Source of the DNA: Lachnospiraceae bacterium GAM79
GTDB taxonomy: Bacteria; Bacillota; Clostridia; Lachnospirales; Lachnospiraceae
Length of the DNA: 64,000 bases
Assembly: GCA_020735665.1 (NCBI GenBank)
Contig: CP085928.1
Location: 682,001-746,000, forward strand
Reading direction: 5' to 3'
The notes beneath the pieces are model-generated. The model saw only the letters and a program-made list of their open reading frames with translations, did no database searches and was not told the origin of the DNA. This document shows positions 37,713 to 46,319 of this stretch, one piece after another. The translations under genes were made by a program, and so were the position numbers. Numbering within the stretch: the stretch's first letter is position 1; each line of letters opens with the position of its first letter.

Positions 37713-38255
37713 ATGAAAGTCAGAATGTTATTTGAAACAGGATATGAAGAAGTAGAAGCATTAACCGTTGTAGATCTGTTAAGACGTGCAAAGGTTGACT
37801 GCCTTATGGTGGCGGCAGACGATCAGGATACGGTTACAGGTTCACATGGGATCACAGTAAAGATGGATGAGAAGATCAGTGCACTTACCGATGATGCAGA
37901 TATGATCGTACTTCCGGGTGGTATGCCCGGTGTGACAAATCTGATCGCAAATGAGAAGGTAAAGAATCTCGTATGCGGACAGTATGAAGCAGGAAGATAT
38001 GTTGCAGCGATCTGTGCGGCACCGACTGCCTTTGGAGTCTTTGGCATCTTAAAGGATAAGGAGGCTACCTGCTATCCGGGAATGGAAGCGGGACTTCATT
38101 GTGCGAAAGTATCATATGAAAATGTAGTAACAGACGGTAAGGTGATCACAAGCCGCGGTATGGGAACAGCTATTGATTTTGGTTTGAAACTGGTTGAGAT
38201 CCTGACAGATCGGGAGACAGCAGAGAAGCTGGCAGCAGCCATTGTTTACAAATAA
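37713..38255 (+). CDS. DJ-1/PfpI-family protein
   Basis: A 180-residue protein. I start at the second of two adjacent ATGs (37710 and 37713), seven bases after GGAGG. DJ-1 features include an acidic residue in FETGYEEVEAL near 12-13 and the nucleophile elbow AAICAAPTAFG with Cys101. This group covers stress-protective glyoxalase or deglycase-like proteins; exact activity is debated. It ends five bases before the nuclease-helicase gene, suggesting co-expression. Confidence 0.9.
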   Translation: MKVRMLFETGYEEVEALTVVDLLRRAKVDCLMVAADDQDTVTGSHGITVKMDEKISALTDDADMIVLPGGMPGVTNLIANEKVKNLVCGQYEAGRYVAAICAAPTAFGVFGILKDKEATCYPGMEAGLHCAKVSYENVVTDGKVITSRGMGTAIDFGLKLVEILTDRETAEKLAAAIVYK

Positions 38256-38260
38256 GAATT

Positions 38261-40831
38261 ATGGAATTTAAAGTATCGGTCAGGCATATGGTAGAATTTA
38301 TATACAGATGCGGCGATATTACAAGCAGCAGTAATGGGACTCTGTCAAAGGAAGCGATGAATGCGGGAAGTAAGATGCATCGAAAGCTTCAGAAAATGGC
38401 AGGGTCTTATTATGATGCGGAAGTTCCTTTAAAGATCACGATGAAGAAGGGAATTCATGATCTGGATGTCACGATAGAGGGCAGAGCAGATGGGATCATA
38501 GATCTGAGAGGTGAAAAGAACCGAAGCAGGAAGAAGAAGGAAATCGAGCGGCAGGTGATCCGGGTAGAGGACAGATATTGGGACCGGCTGCTGCTCAAAA
38601 AAACGGAGAGCCCGGATCCGGAAGCAGTTGAGAGCCTCATGGAACCAAATGCTGCCGACGTGACCGGTCAGATGCCGGAAGCGGATGAACCTGCGGATGT
38701 TACGATCGACGAGATCAAAGGCGTGTACAGAAAACTTGCCGATATCGAAGTACCGGAAACAGTTCATGTAGCCCAGGCAATGTGCTATGCCTATATTTAT
38801 GCAAAAGAACAGTCTTTGGATCGGATCAATGTACAGATCACATATGTGAATCTGGAAAGTGAAGAGGTAAAACATTTTTTTTATGTATTTTCTTTTTCAT
38901 TTCTTGAGGAATGGTTTCATGATACGGTGGATGAGATGATGAAATGGATCGATCATGCCATATCACATGCAAGAATCAGAGATGCTTCGATTACAGAACT
39001 GGAATTCCCATATGAATACAGAAAAGGACAGAAGCAGATGGCTGCCTGTGTGTATAAGGCGATCGAAGGGGAGCGCAGATTGTTTGTACAGGCTCCGACC
39101 GGAATCGGTAAAACGATGGCGGCAATGTTTCCTTCCGTTAAGGCATTTGCAACCGGGCTGGTATCGAAGATTTTTTATCTGACGGCCAAGACGATCGCCG
39201 GAACCGTACCGGATCAGGCACTTACATTGCTGCGGGAACATGGATTGAAGTTTTCTTCCGTTATGCTGACTGCCAAAGAGAAGATATGTCTGAATGAGAC
39301 AATGGAATGTGACGCGGAGCATTGCCCTTATGCAAAGGGACATTTTGATCGTGTCAATGCTGCATTATTTGAAATGATCACGCAGGAGGAAAGAATGGAT
39401 CGGGAGGTTATCCGTTCTTATGCGGAAAAGTATCGGGTCTGTCCGTTTGAACTGGGTCTGGATGCGAGTCTGTTCGCAGATACTATCATTGGAGATTATA
39501 ATTATGTATTTGATCCGAGGGTGAATCTGAAACGGTTTTTTTCTCAGACAGCATATGATACAGGACGGTATGTATTTCTGGTGGATGAAGCACACAATCT
39601 GGTGGATCGTGCATCATCCATGTACAGTGCGACTTTGTATAAAGAAGATTTCCTTGCAGTGAAAAAACTTGTAAAGCCATATAGTAAGAAGCTTGTTCGA
39701 GGTCTGGAATCCTGCAACCGGGAGCTTCTGGAATTGAAGAAGCGATGCCCGGAGCATGGATATCAGATTCTAAATGATATCGGGGTTCTGTATCTGAAGC
39801 TGCTGCAGCTTCATACGACGATGGAGACATTTTTAGAAGATTACAAACAGATCCCGGAACGTAAGGAGATACTGGAGTTTTATTTTGCACTTACGACATT
39901 TTTAAATATTGCGGATCTGATCGATGACAGCTATGTGATCTATGATGAGCTTACTTCGGATGGCAGATTTATGGTGCGGTTATATTGCGTCCATCCGGCG
40001 AATAATCTGAAGCTTTGCCTGGATAAGGGGGTATCGACTGTTTTCTTTTCGGCAACGATCCTGCCGGTAAAGTATTACATGGAGATGCTGTCCGATACGG
40101 ATACCGATCAGGCTATCTATATTCCTTCTCCGTTTGATCAGAAGAAACGACAGATCATGGTCGGCGTGGATGTATCTACGAAATATACCAGACGTTCGGT
40201 AAAGGAGTATAAACGTGTGGCAGAGTATATCAGACATCTGTTTAAAGTACATCCCGGCAATTATATGGTATTTCTGCCATCCTATAAGATGCTTCGGGAG
40301 GTCTATGAGCAGATGACGGCTGAAGATTGTTCTGTTATGGAACTGCTGTGTCAGGAACAGAATATGAAAGAGGCAGACAGAGAAGCATTCCTGGAGCATT
40401 TCTCATCACAAAAGAATGTAGTCGCCTTTTGTATCATGGGTGGTATATTCTCTGAGGGAATCGATCTGACCGGGGACAGATTGATCGGATCGGTTGTAGT
40501 AGGACCGGGACTTCCGCAGGTGTGCAATGAGAGAAAGATCATGATGGATTATTTCAATACCGGAAAGAGGACGGATACAAATGCGGATTCGTCTGTTGAC
40601 GGTTTTAAATATGCGTATCTGTATCCGGGTATTAATAAGGTATTCCAGTCAGCCGGGCGGGTGATCCGGACAGAAGATGATACCGGAGTGATCCTGTTAT
40701 TGGACGAACGATTTGGCACCGGGGAATATAACTCGTTATTTCCGGTGGAATGGCAGGATGCGGTATTTGGAAATTTTGACCGGCTTGCTCAGAAGGTGGA
40801 GAATTTCTGGAAAAGAGAGGAAGAACCTTAA
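38261..40831 (+). CDS. Iron-sulfur DNA helicase with N-terminal nuclease-like domain (DinG/XPD type)
   Basis: An 856-residue protein. Residues 1 to about 230 resemble a PD-(D/E)xK nuclease: conserved Asp in EGRADGII and DEIKG near 150. From about 275 it is a superfamily 2 helicase: Walker A APTGIGKTM at about 277, DEAH box VDEAHNLV at about 440, and the C-terminal SAGRVIRTEDD motif VI near 795. Four Cys lie between Walker A and DEAH (ICLNE, MECDAEHC, RVCPFE), the 4Fe-4S site of XPD/DinG enzymes. A Cas4/RecB-like nuclease joined to a DinG-like helicase would process forked DNA; that job is inferred. Confidence 0.85.
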   Translation: MEFKVSVRHMVEFIYRCGDITSSSNGTLSKEAMNAGSKMHRKLQKMAGSYYDAEVPLKITMKKGIHDLDVTIEGRADGIIDLRGEKNRSRKKKEIERQVIRVEDRYWDRLLLKKTESPDPEAVESLMEPNAADVTGQMPEADEPADVTIDEIKGVYRKLADIEVPETVHVAQAMCYAYIYAKEQSLDRINVQITYVNLESEEVKHFFYVFSFSFLEEWFHDTVDEMMKWIDHAISHARIRDASITELEFPYEYRKGQKQMAACVYKAIEGERRLFVQAPTGIGKTMAAMFPSVKAFATGLVSKIFYLTAKTIAGTVPDQALTLLREHGLKFSSVMLTAKEKICLNETMECDAEHCPYAKGHFDRVNAALFEMITQEERMDREVIRSYAEKYRVCPFELGLDASLFADTIIGDYNYVFDPRVNLKRFFSQTAYDTGRYVFLVDEAHNLVDRASSMYSATLYKEDFLAVKKLVKPYSKKLVRGLESCNRELLELKKRCPEHGYQILNDIGVLYLKLLQLHTTMETFLEDYKQIPERKEILEFYFALTTFLNIADLIDDSYVIYDELTSDGRFMVRLYCVHPANNLKLCLDKGVSTVFFSATILPVKYYMEMLSDTDTDQAIYIPSPFDQKKRQIMVGVDVSTKYTRRSVKEYKRVAEYIRHLFKVHPGNYMVFLPSYKMLREVYEQMTAEDCSVMELLCQEQNMKEADREAFLEHFSSQKNVVAFCIMGGIFSEGIDLTGDRLIGSVVVGPGLPQVCNERKIMMDYFNTGKRTDTNADSSVDGFKYAYLYPGINKVFQSAGRVIRTEDDTGVILLLDERFGTGEYNSLFPVEWQDAVFGNFDRLAQKVENFWKREEEP

Positions 40832-40981
40832 TCTTTCTTCAAAATGGGAATATGTACACAAGAATACTGGAAATTCGCATATATATGTGATAAAATGGAC
40901 GCAGGCTTTTTCTACTGGCCTGCATGCAGTGCATGCTTTTATATGAAATATGAAACTGTTCTGGAAAGGCAGATAGGGGAA

Positions 40982-42349
40982 ATGAAAAATATTACAGTAA
41001 AAGATATTGTGAATGCAACAGGAGGGTTCCTGCTCTGTGGCGATGAAGATACACCGATTACAGGTCTGTGTATTGATTCAAGAAAAGCACAGGCGGGAGA
41101 TTTATTTATTCCTCTGTTGGGTAATAAAGTTGACGGACATCGTTTTATTGAGCCGGCGATGGAGAGAGCTTCGGCAACTCTGACGTCAGAGCATGATAAT
41201 GTCGTTATTTCGGAGAAACCATTTATCCGTGTTGATGACACGATGAAAGCGCTTCAGGCGATTGGAAAAGATATCCGCGGTCGATATGATATTCCATATA
41301 TCGGAGTGACCGGAAGTGTGGGAAAGACAACGACCAGAGAGATGATCGCAGCGGCTGTCGGCACAGGCAGACATTGTTTTCAGACAAATGGAAATGAGAA
41401 TTCTCAGATCGGTGTACCAATGACGCTTTCCAGAATGACAGACGGATATGATGCAGCGGTGATCGAGATGGGTATCAGTGAACCGGGACAGATGGAGATA
41501 TTATCTGATATCGTAAGACCATCAATCTGTGTAGTGACAATGATCGGTGTTGCACATATAGAATTTATGAAGACGCAGGAGAACATCAGAGACGAGAAGC
41601 TTTCTATTGTGAATCATATGAAGGAGAATGGCTTATTGCTGTTAAACGGTGATGATCCGTTACTGCGGGAGATAAAAGATGATATGTCATGTCAGACACT
41701 TACTTTCGGTATCGATGAGGTCTGTGATTTTCAGGGATCCGATGTACAATGCGGAGAGCAGGGTATGGAGTTCGACTGTACGCATAATGGCGAGACAGTT
41801 CATGTTGTTATGGATGTACTGGGAAAACATAATGTAAGGAATGCACTGGCGGGAATCGCAGTTGCATATCAGCTCGGGATTCCGATGGCAACAGCCGCAA
41901 AGGCTTTCGAACATTTTGAAGGACAGAGACAGCGGATCATTCGTATGGAGAATCGATATACGATCCTTGATGATACTTATAATGCAAGCCCGGATTCGAT
42001 GAAGGCAAGCATTGATGTACTCTGTGATCTGGATTGTAAAGGGAAAAAATATGCAGTCCTTGCCGACATGAATGAACTCGGAGATGACAGTGTATCTTAT
42101 CACAGACAGATCGGGGAATATCTTAGAGATAAGAAGATTGATGAAGTGATCGTGGTTGGAGAAAAAGCACTTGATATCAAGAAAGCTTTAGATGAATGTG
42201 ATACAAAATATGCAAAGACCTTCTCCTTTATGGATAATGAAGAGGTTGCGTTGTATCTCATGGCAATCATGAAGCCGGAGGATATTGTATTATTAAAAGG
42301 CTCCAATAGTATGAAATTAAACGAAATAGTCAAAATTCTCACTAATTAA
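40982..42349 (+). CDS. murF: UDP-N-acetylmuramoyl-tripeptide--D-alanyl-D-alanine ligase
   Basis: A 455-residue Mur ligase that adds D-Ala-D-Ala to the peptidoglycan precursor. I start at the ATG at 40982 (MKNITVKDIV): this gives normal family length, and an AGGGG site lies close upstream. The longer frame upstream encodes a Cys/Trp-rich tract with no relation to MurF. The ATP loop is GVTGSVGKTTTREM near 108-120, with later DDTYNASPDS typical of MurF. The 150-bp upstream spacer holds no convincing promoter. Confidence 0.95.
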   Translation: MKNITVKDIVNATGGFLLCGDEDTPITGLCIDSRKAQAGDLFIPLLGNKVDGHRFIEPAMERASATLTSEHDNVVISEKPFIRVDDTMKALQAIGKDIRGRYDIPYIGVTGSVGKTTTREMIAAAVGTGRHCFQTNGNENSQIGVPMTLSRMTDGYDAAVIEMGISEPGQMEILSDIVRPSICVVTMIGVAHIEFMKTQENIRDEKLSIVNHMKENGLLLLNGDDPLLREIKDDMSCQTLTFGIDEVCDFQGSDVQCGEQGMEFDCTHNGETVHVVMDVLGKHNVRNALAGIAVAYQLGIPMATAAKAFEHFEGQRQRIIRMENRYTILDDTYNASPDSMKASIDVLCDLDCKGKKYAVLADMNELGDDSVSYHRQIGEYLRDKKIDEVIVVGEKALDIKKALDECDTKYAKTFSFMDNEEVALYLMAIMKPEDIVLLKGSNSMKLNEIVKILTN

Positions 42350-42373
42350 TTATACAAATTGTATAAAACGACC

Positions 42374-42413
42374 ATAAAAGCTACCAAAGTTCATAAAATT
42401 CGGTAGCTTTTAT
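42374..42413 (+). terminator. Intrinsic terminator after murF
   Basis: ATAAAAGCTACC (42374-42385) pairs perfectly with GGTAGCTTTTAT (42402-42413); TTGTTT follows. A 12-bp stem, 25 bp after the stop codon. Confidence 0.88.
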
Positions 42414-42601
42414 TGTTTAATATGACTTTGTATTTTTGAAAAAAACACATGATGTGAGACAAAACGTAGAAAAACAGGCACCTATATTGAAAAAACACGG
42501 AAAATGGAGTAATATCAAATCTAGCTTGAGTAAGATATACATAAATAAAATTAGGCGTACGTAAAATGATAGAATAAGATTTAAAACGGAGGGTTTTAAT
42601 T

Positions 42602-43081
42602 ATGGCTACAAAGAAGACTGAAGATGCAAAGAAAGTTGTAACAGCAAAGGCAACCGTAGCAGGAGTTATGGCAAAGGCTGAGGCAGCAAAGAAGGCAGAA
42701 GCTGCTAAGGAAGCAAAGACAGCAGTAAAGGCTGAGCCGGTTAAGGCAGAAGTGAAAGAAGAAAAGAAGCCGGCAACAAAGAAAGCACCGGCAGCTAAGA
42801 CAGTAGCAACTAAAGCTGAACCGGCAAAAACAGAAGTTAAAGCCGAAGAAAAGAAGCCTGCAGCTAAAAAGCCTGCAGCAAAGAAACCGGCAGCAGTTAA
42901 GACAACTGAGACAGTTTTCATTGAATATAACAATGGTCAGATCAATGTTTCTGACATTGTAGCAAAAGCAAAAGAAGCACTTGGCAATAAGGCAGTTAAG
43001 GAATTGAACGTATATTACCAGCCAGAAACAGGTATGGTATACTATACAGCTGATGGAGAATCAGGTTCTTACAGTCTTTAA
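42602..43081 (+). CDS. Histone-H1-like tail protein with small C-terminal domain (DUF6465-like)
   Basis: A 159-residue protein. Residues 1 to about 105 are almost only Lys, Ala, Glu, Pro and Thr, with PAAKK-type repeats like the tail of eukaryotic histone H1 and bacterial Hc1-like proteins. The last 55 residues form a compact domain (VFIEYNNGQINVSDIVAKAKEAL; LNVYYQPETGMVYYTAD), which I recall as DUF6465. A basic Lys/Ala tail could bind nucleic acid, but this is not shown. RBS CGGAGGG precedes the ATG, and a terminator follows. Confidence 0.75.
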   Translation: MATKKTEDAKKVVTAKATVAGVMAKAEAAKKAEAAKEAKTAVKAEPVKAEVKEEKKPATKKAPAAKTVATKAEPAKTEVKAEEKKPAAKKPAAKKPAAVKTTETVFIEYNNGQINVSDIVAKAKEALGNKAVKELNVYYQPETGMVYYTADGESGSYSL

Positions 43082-43100
43082 TCTATAAATAGTTTGAAGG

Positions 43101-43132
43101 GCAGCGTTCTTAACATAAGGATGCTGCTTTTT
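43101..43132 (+). terminator. Intrinsic terminator after the histone-like gene
   Basis: GCAGCGTTCTTA (43101-43112) pairs with TAAGGATGCTGC (43116-43127) with two non-canonical pairs, followed by TTTTT. Located 20 bp after the stop codon. Confidence 0.85.
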
Positions 43133-43161
43133 CTGTATAAAAGGAAAGGAAGAATGTGCAT

Positions 43162-43956
43162 ATGAAGATCGGTTTTGTCGGATGTGGCAATATGGCGACA
43201 GCTATCATAAAAGGAATTATTAAGAAGCAGATTATTGAAGAAGAAAATATCATGGCTTCGGCAAAGACAAAGACAACATTGGAACGAGTTCAGCGAGAAC
43301 TGGGCATTAAGGTATCGATGGATAATTCGGAAGTCGTTAAGAACAGTGATATCGTTGTTTTGGCGGTAAAACCACAGTATTATCAGGAAGTGATCGAACA
43401 GATCAAAGATACAGTAAGCGATAACCAGATTATTATCAGTATCGCACCCGGCAAGACTCTTGCATGGTTACAGGATTGTTTTGGTAAGAATGTGAAGCTG
43501 GTACGGACGATGCCGAATACACCGGCGTTGGTAGGCGAGGGCATGACAGGTGCATGTCGGAATGAATATGTTACCGATGAAGATTATGCAACAGTTCTTC
43601 AGATCCTTGGAAGCTTTGGTGAAGTAGAGACGATACCGGAGAACCTTATGGATGTCTGTGTATCCGTCAGCGGAAGCTCTCCTGCATATATCTATATTCT
43701 TATAGAAGCAATGGCAGACGGGGCAGTAGCAGATGGAATGCCAAGAGCGCAGGCATATAAGTTCGCGGCACAGTCTGTTCTTGGAAGCGCAAAGATGGTA
43801 CTTGAGACAGGAAAGCATCCTGGTGAATTAAAGGATCAGGTCTGCTCCCCGGGTGGAACGACAATGGAAGCTGTCCGCGTATTAGAAGAAAAAGGCTTCC
43901 GTTCCTCCGTGATCGAAGCAATGAAAGCCTGTGTTCGCAAAGCCCGCGGGTTATAA
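43162..43956 (+). CDS. proC: Pyrroline-5-carboxylate reductase
   Basis: A 264-residue NAD(P)H-dependent enzyme for the last step of proline synthesis. The Rossmann motif is GFVGCGNMATAI at the N-terminus, AVKPQYY follows near 70, and the signature SSPAYIYILIEAMADGAV with CSPGGTTMEAV completes the family profile. I start at ATG 43162; a GTG two codons earlier is possible. It is followed nine bases later by element D. No proA/proB nearby. Confidence 0.96.
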   Translation: MKIGFVGCGNMATAIIKGIIKKQIIEEENIMASAKTKTTLERVQRELGIKVSMDNSEVVKNSDIVVLAVKPQYYQEVIEQIKDTVSDNQIIISIAPGKTLAWLQDCFGKNVKLVRTMPNTPALVGEGMTGACRNEYVTDEDYATVLQILGSFGEVETIPENLMDVCVSVSGSSPAYIYILIEAMADGAVADGMPRAQAYKFAAQSVLGSAKMVLETGKHPGELKDQVCSPGGTTMEAVRVLEEKGFRSSVIEAMKACVRKARGL

Positions 43957-43964
43957 TAATTGAC

Positions 43965-44130
43965 TACAAACAAATCCGCTGTGCTATACCACATCTGTTA
44001 TTCCGCAAAACACTTCCGTTCTAGTCCTCGTGCAGCGGTACATAAAGTTGCAAAAGACGCAACTTAAGTACCGGCCTCGGACAAGGTTTGCTTCATAACA
44101 GTGTGGCATAGTACAGCGGATTTGTTTGTA
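43965..44130 (-). repeat. Dispersed structured element, copy D
   Basis: Arms 43965-43991 and 44102-44130 are near-complements of about 27 bp. Read on the minus strand, the core is GGCCGGTACTTAAG, a hairpin AGTTGC-GTCTTTT-GCAACT, then TTTATGTACCGCT, and an AC-GGAA-GT hairpin (plus positions 44012-44019). Compared with copy B the hairpin closing pair has changed from G-C to A-T on both sides, and the tetraloop stem from GC/GC to AC/GT. It lies between convergent proC and the PII gene. Confidence 0.85.
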
Positions 44131-44143
44131 TGCCGGATAGATT

Positions 44144-44482
44144 TTATAAGGCGGTGTCACCGTGTTCCCCGGTACGGATACGGATGACGTCGGCAACGTC
44201 ATAGACGAAGATCTTGCCATCGCCTACTTTTCCGGTTGAGATCTTTTCGCATACCTTAAAGATAATGTTGTCCGCAACATCATCCTTGACGATGGTTTCA
44301 ATCTTGATCTTCGGGATCAGATTGACCACATATTCACTTCCGCGGTATGTTGTTTTATAACCCTTCTGATTTCCATATCCCATAATATTTGATACTGTAG
44401 CACCGGTTGACCCGCATTCGTCCAGAATGGCTTTTACATCATCCAGTTTTTCAGAACGGACAATAATTGATAATTTCTTCAT
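44144..44482 (-). CDS. glnB: PII-family nitrogen regulatory protein
   Basis: A 112-residue PII signal protein, sensing ATP/ADP and 2-oxoglutarate and binding partner proteins via its T-loop. Family features include the Y-R-G-SEY segment of the T-loop end, PKIKIETIV and the GKVGDGKIF phosphate-binding loop. No amtB, glnA or glnD lies in the window, so it is an orphan here. GGAGGG lies eight bases before its start. The 318-bp spacer between it and clpX holds divergent promoters. Confidence 0.9.
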   Translation of the reverse strand: MKKLSIIVRSEKLDDVKAILDECGSTGATVSNIMGYGNQKGYKTTYRGSEYVVNLIPKIKIETIVKDDVADNIIFKVCEKISTGKVGDGKIFVYDVADVIRIRTGEHGDTAL

Positions 44483-44702
44483 ATATATAACCCTCCATTC
44501 TATACTTGTAACTGAGAATATGATACCATATTCTTTTTTTCATTTCTACAGGTAGGGCATAATGAAAGATTTTGTATATTATCTGAAGAAGAAGCAGAGG
44601 CACAAAGAGATATAAGAGCAATTACACTTAATTAAATTAACAGATGCGGATGACATGAAATTTATTTAGAAAAATTTAACTGCTTTACCGGAAATAATAC
44701 TG

Positions 44703-44732
44703 TTTTCATATAGGTGGAATCTGTGGTATCAT
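44703..44732 (+). promoter_or_regulatory. Candidate clpX promoter
   Basis: TTTTCA (44703-44708), 18-base spacer, TATCAT (44727-44732), about 69 bp before the clpX start. A weak sigma-A match. The rest of the 318-bp divergent spacer (44483-44800) shows nothing else I can name. Confidence 0.35.
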
Positions 44733-44800
44733 GTAGCAAAGTTATATGATGTAATATAGATAGCTTTTTTAGGCAGAAAACGAAAGTGTGGAGGATAAAA

Positions 44801-46267
44801 ATGTCTGATTATAGAAATGATGATGAGAATAAAGAACTGACCGGTCAGACCATGTCTGATGATCATAAAACAGAAGACAAGCATGAGGATGAATACGAGA
44901 AATACTGTTATCTGTGCAGGAGACCGGAGAGCGTGGCCGGTAAGATGATCGATATGCCGGGTAATATACATATCTGTGCAGATTGTATGCAGAAAACCAT
45001 GGATACAATGAATAATAACGGATTCGGGGGAATGCAGTTCCTGGATCTTTCGAATATGCCGAATTTTGGGAATATCGATCTTTCCAGATTTATGGGACAA
45101 ACGGATATTCCGCAAAAGCAGAAGGTTAAGAAAAAAACAGAAAAGCCAAAGAAAAAAGAGGTAGAATTGTCACTTGCGACCATACCTGCACCGCATAAGA
45201 TCAAGGCAATGTTAGATGAATATGTAATCGGTCAGGAATATGCCAAGAAGGTAATGTCTGTTGCGGTATATAACCATTACAAACGGGTGCTTACAGATTC
45301 TATGGACGACATCGAGATTGAAAAGTCCAATATGCTGATGGTGGGACCTACCGGTTGTGGAAAGACCTATATCGTAAAAACGATCGCGAAGCTGTTAAAT
45401 GTACCACTTGCGATCACGGATGCAACGACGCTTACAGAGGCAGGTTATATCGGTGATGATGTAGAAAGTGTACTGTCCAAGCTCCTTGCGGCAGCAGATA
45501 ATGATGTAGAAAAGGCTGAAAAGGGAATTGTGTTCATCGATGAGATTGATAAGATTGCAAAGAAGCAGAACAGTAACAGCCGTGATGTAAGCGGAGAATC
45601 CGTTCAGCAGGGCTTGCTGAAGATCTTAGAAGGAGCAGAGATTGAGGTCCCGGTAGGTTCGGGAAGTAAGAACGCAATGGTTCCGATGACGACGATGAAT
45701 ACAAAGAATATTTTATTTATCTGTGGAGGTGCGTTCCCGGCGATCGAAGATATTATTAAAGCAAGATTGAATAAGCAGTCCTCAATCGGTTTTCGTGCAG
45801 ACTTAAAGGACAAGTATGATAAGGATCCTAATATCTTAAAACAGGTGACAAATGAAGATCTCCGTGAATTTGGTATGATACCTGAGTTCCTCGGACGACT
45901 TCCGGTTCTGTTCACCTTGGATGCATTGGATAAGGACATGTATATTAAAATCTTAAAAGAACCGAAAAATGCGATCTTAAAGCAGTATAAGAAGCTGTTG
46001 GCTCTCGATGAAGTTGATCTTCAGTTTGATGATTCTGCATATGAAGCAATTGCGGAAAAGGCAATGAAGAAGAATACAGGAGCAAGAGCACTCCGGGCGA
46101 TCATTGAAGAATTTATGTTAGATATCATGTATCAGATCCCGAGAGATGACAGCATCGGGCGTGTGATCATAACAGGTGATTATGTAAATGGTAAAGGCAG
46201 CCCGATCATTGAGCTGCGTGGTGTAGAACCGTTGCAGATCGAAGCCTGTGCAACAGAAAATAAATAG
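44801..46267 (+). CDS. clpX: ATP-dependent unfoldase ClpX
   Basis: A 488-residue AAA+ unfoldase that feeds proteins to ClpP. The N-terminal zinc-binding domain keeps its Cys pairs (CYLC and CADC), Walker A MVGPTGCGKTY is at about 181, and the pore loop is GYIGDDVES in place of the common GYVG. The IGF loop that docks ClpP is present (SSIGFRADLKDK). The protein is longer than typical ClpX (about 420 residues) owing to an acidic N-terminal extension and a Lys-rich linker near 110-125. I start at ATG 44801, after GGAGGA. clpP is not adjacent, so it may be a second ClpX. Confidence 0.88.
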   Translation: MSDYRNDDENKELTGQTMSDDHKTEDKHEDEYEKYCYLCRRPESVAGKMIDMPGNIHICADCMQKTMDTMNNNGFGGMQFLDLSNMPNFGNIDLSRFMGQTDIPQKQKVKKKTEKPKKKEVELSLATIPAPHKIKAMLDEYVIGQEYAKKVMSVAVYNHYKRVLTDSMDDIEIEKSNMLMVGPTGCGKTYIVKTIAKLLNVPLAITDATTLTEAGYIGDDVESVLSKLLAAADNDVEKAEKGIVFIDEIDKIAKKQNSNSRDVSGESVQQGLLKILEGAEIEVPVGSGSKNAMVPMTTMNTKNILFICGGAFPAIEDIIKARLNKQSSIGFRADLKDKYDKDPNILKQVTNEDLREFGMIPEFLGRLPVLFTLDALDKDMYIKILKEPKNAILKQYKKLLALDEVDLQFDDSAYEAIAEKAMKKNTGARALRAIIEEFMLDIMYQIPRDDSIGRVIITGDYVNGKGSPIIELRGVEPLQIEACATENK

Positions 46268-46319
46268 AATGGCGTATCTTTGGGTAAGATAAAGGGAAAG
46301 GTTTGAAAAGGAGAAAGGT

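Noticed and set aside
40844-40981. N-terminal extension of MurF
   Set aside because: The added stretch is unrelated to Mur ligases; the ATG at 40982 gives the usual length.
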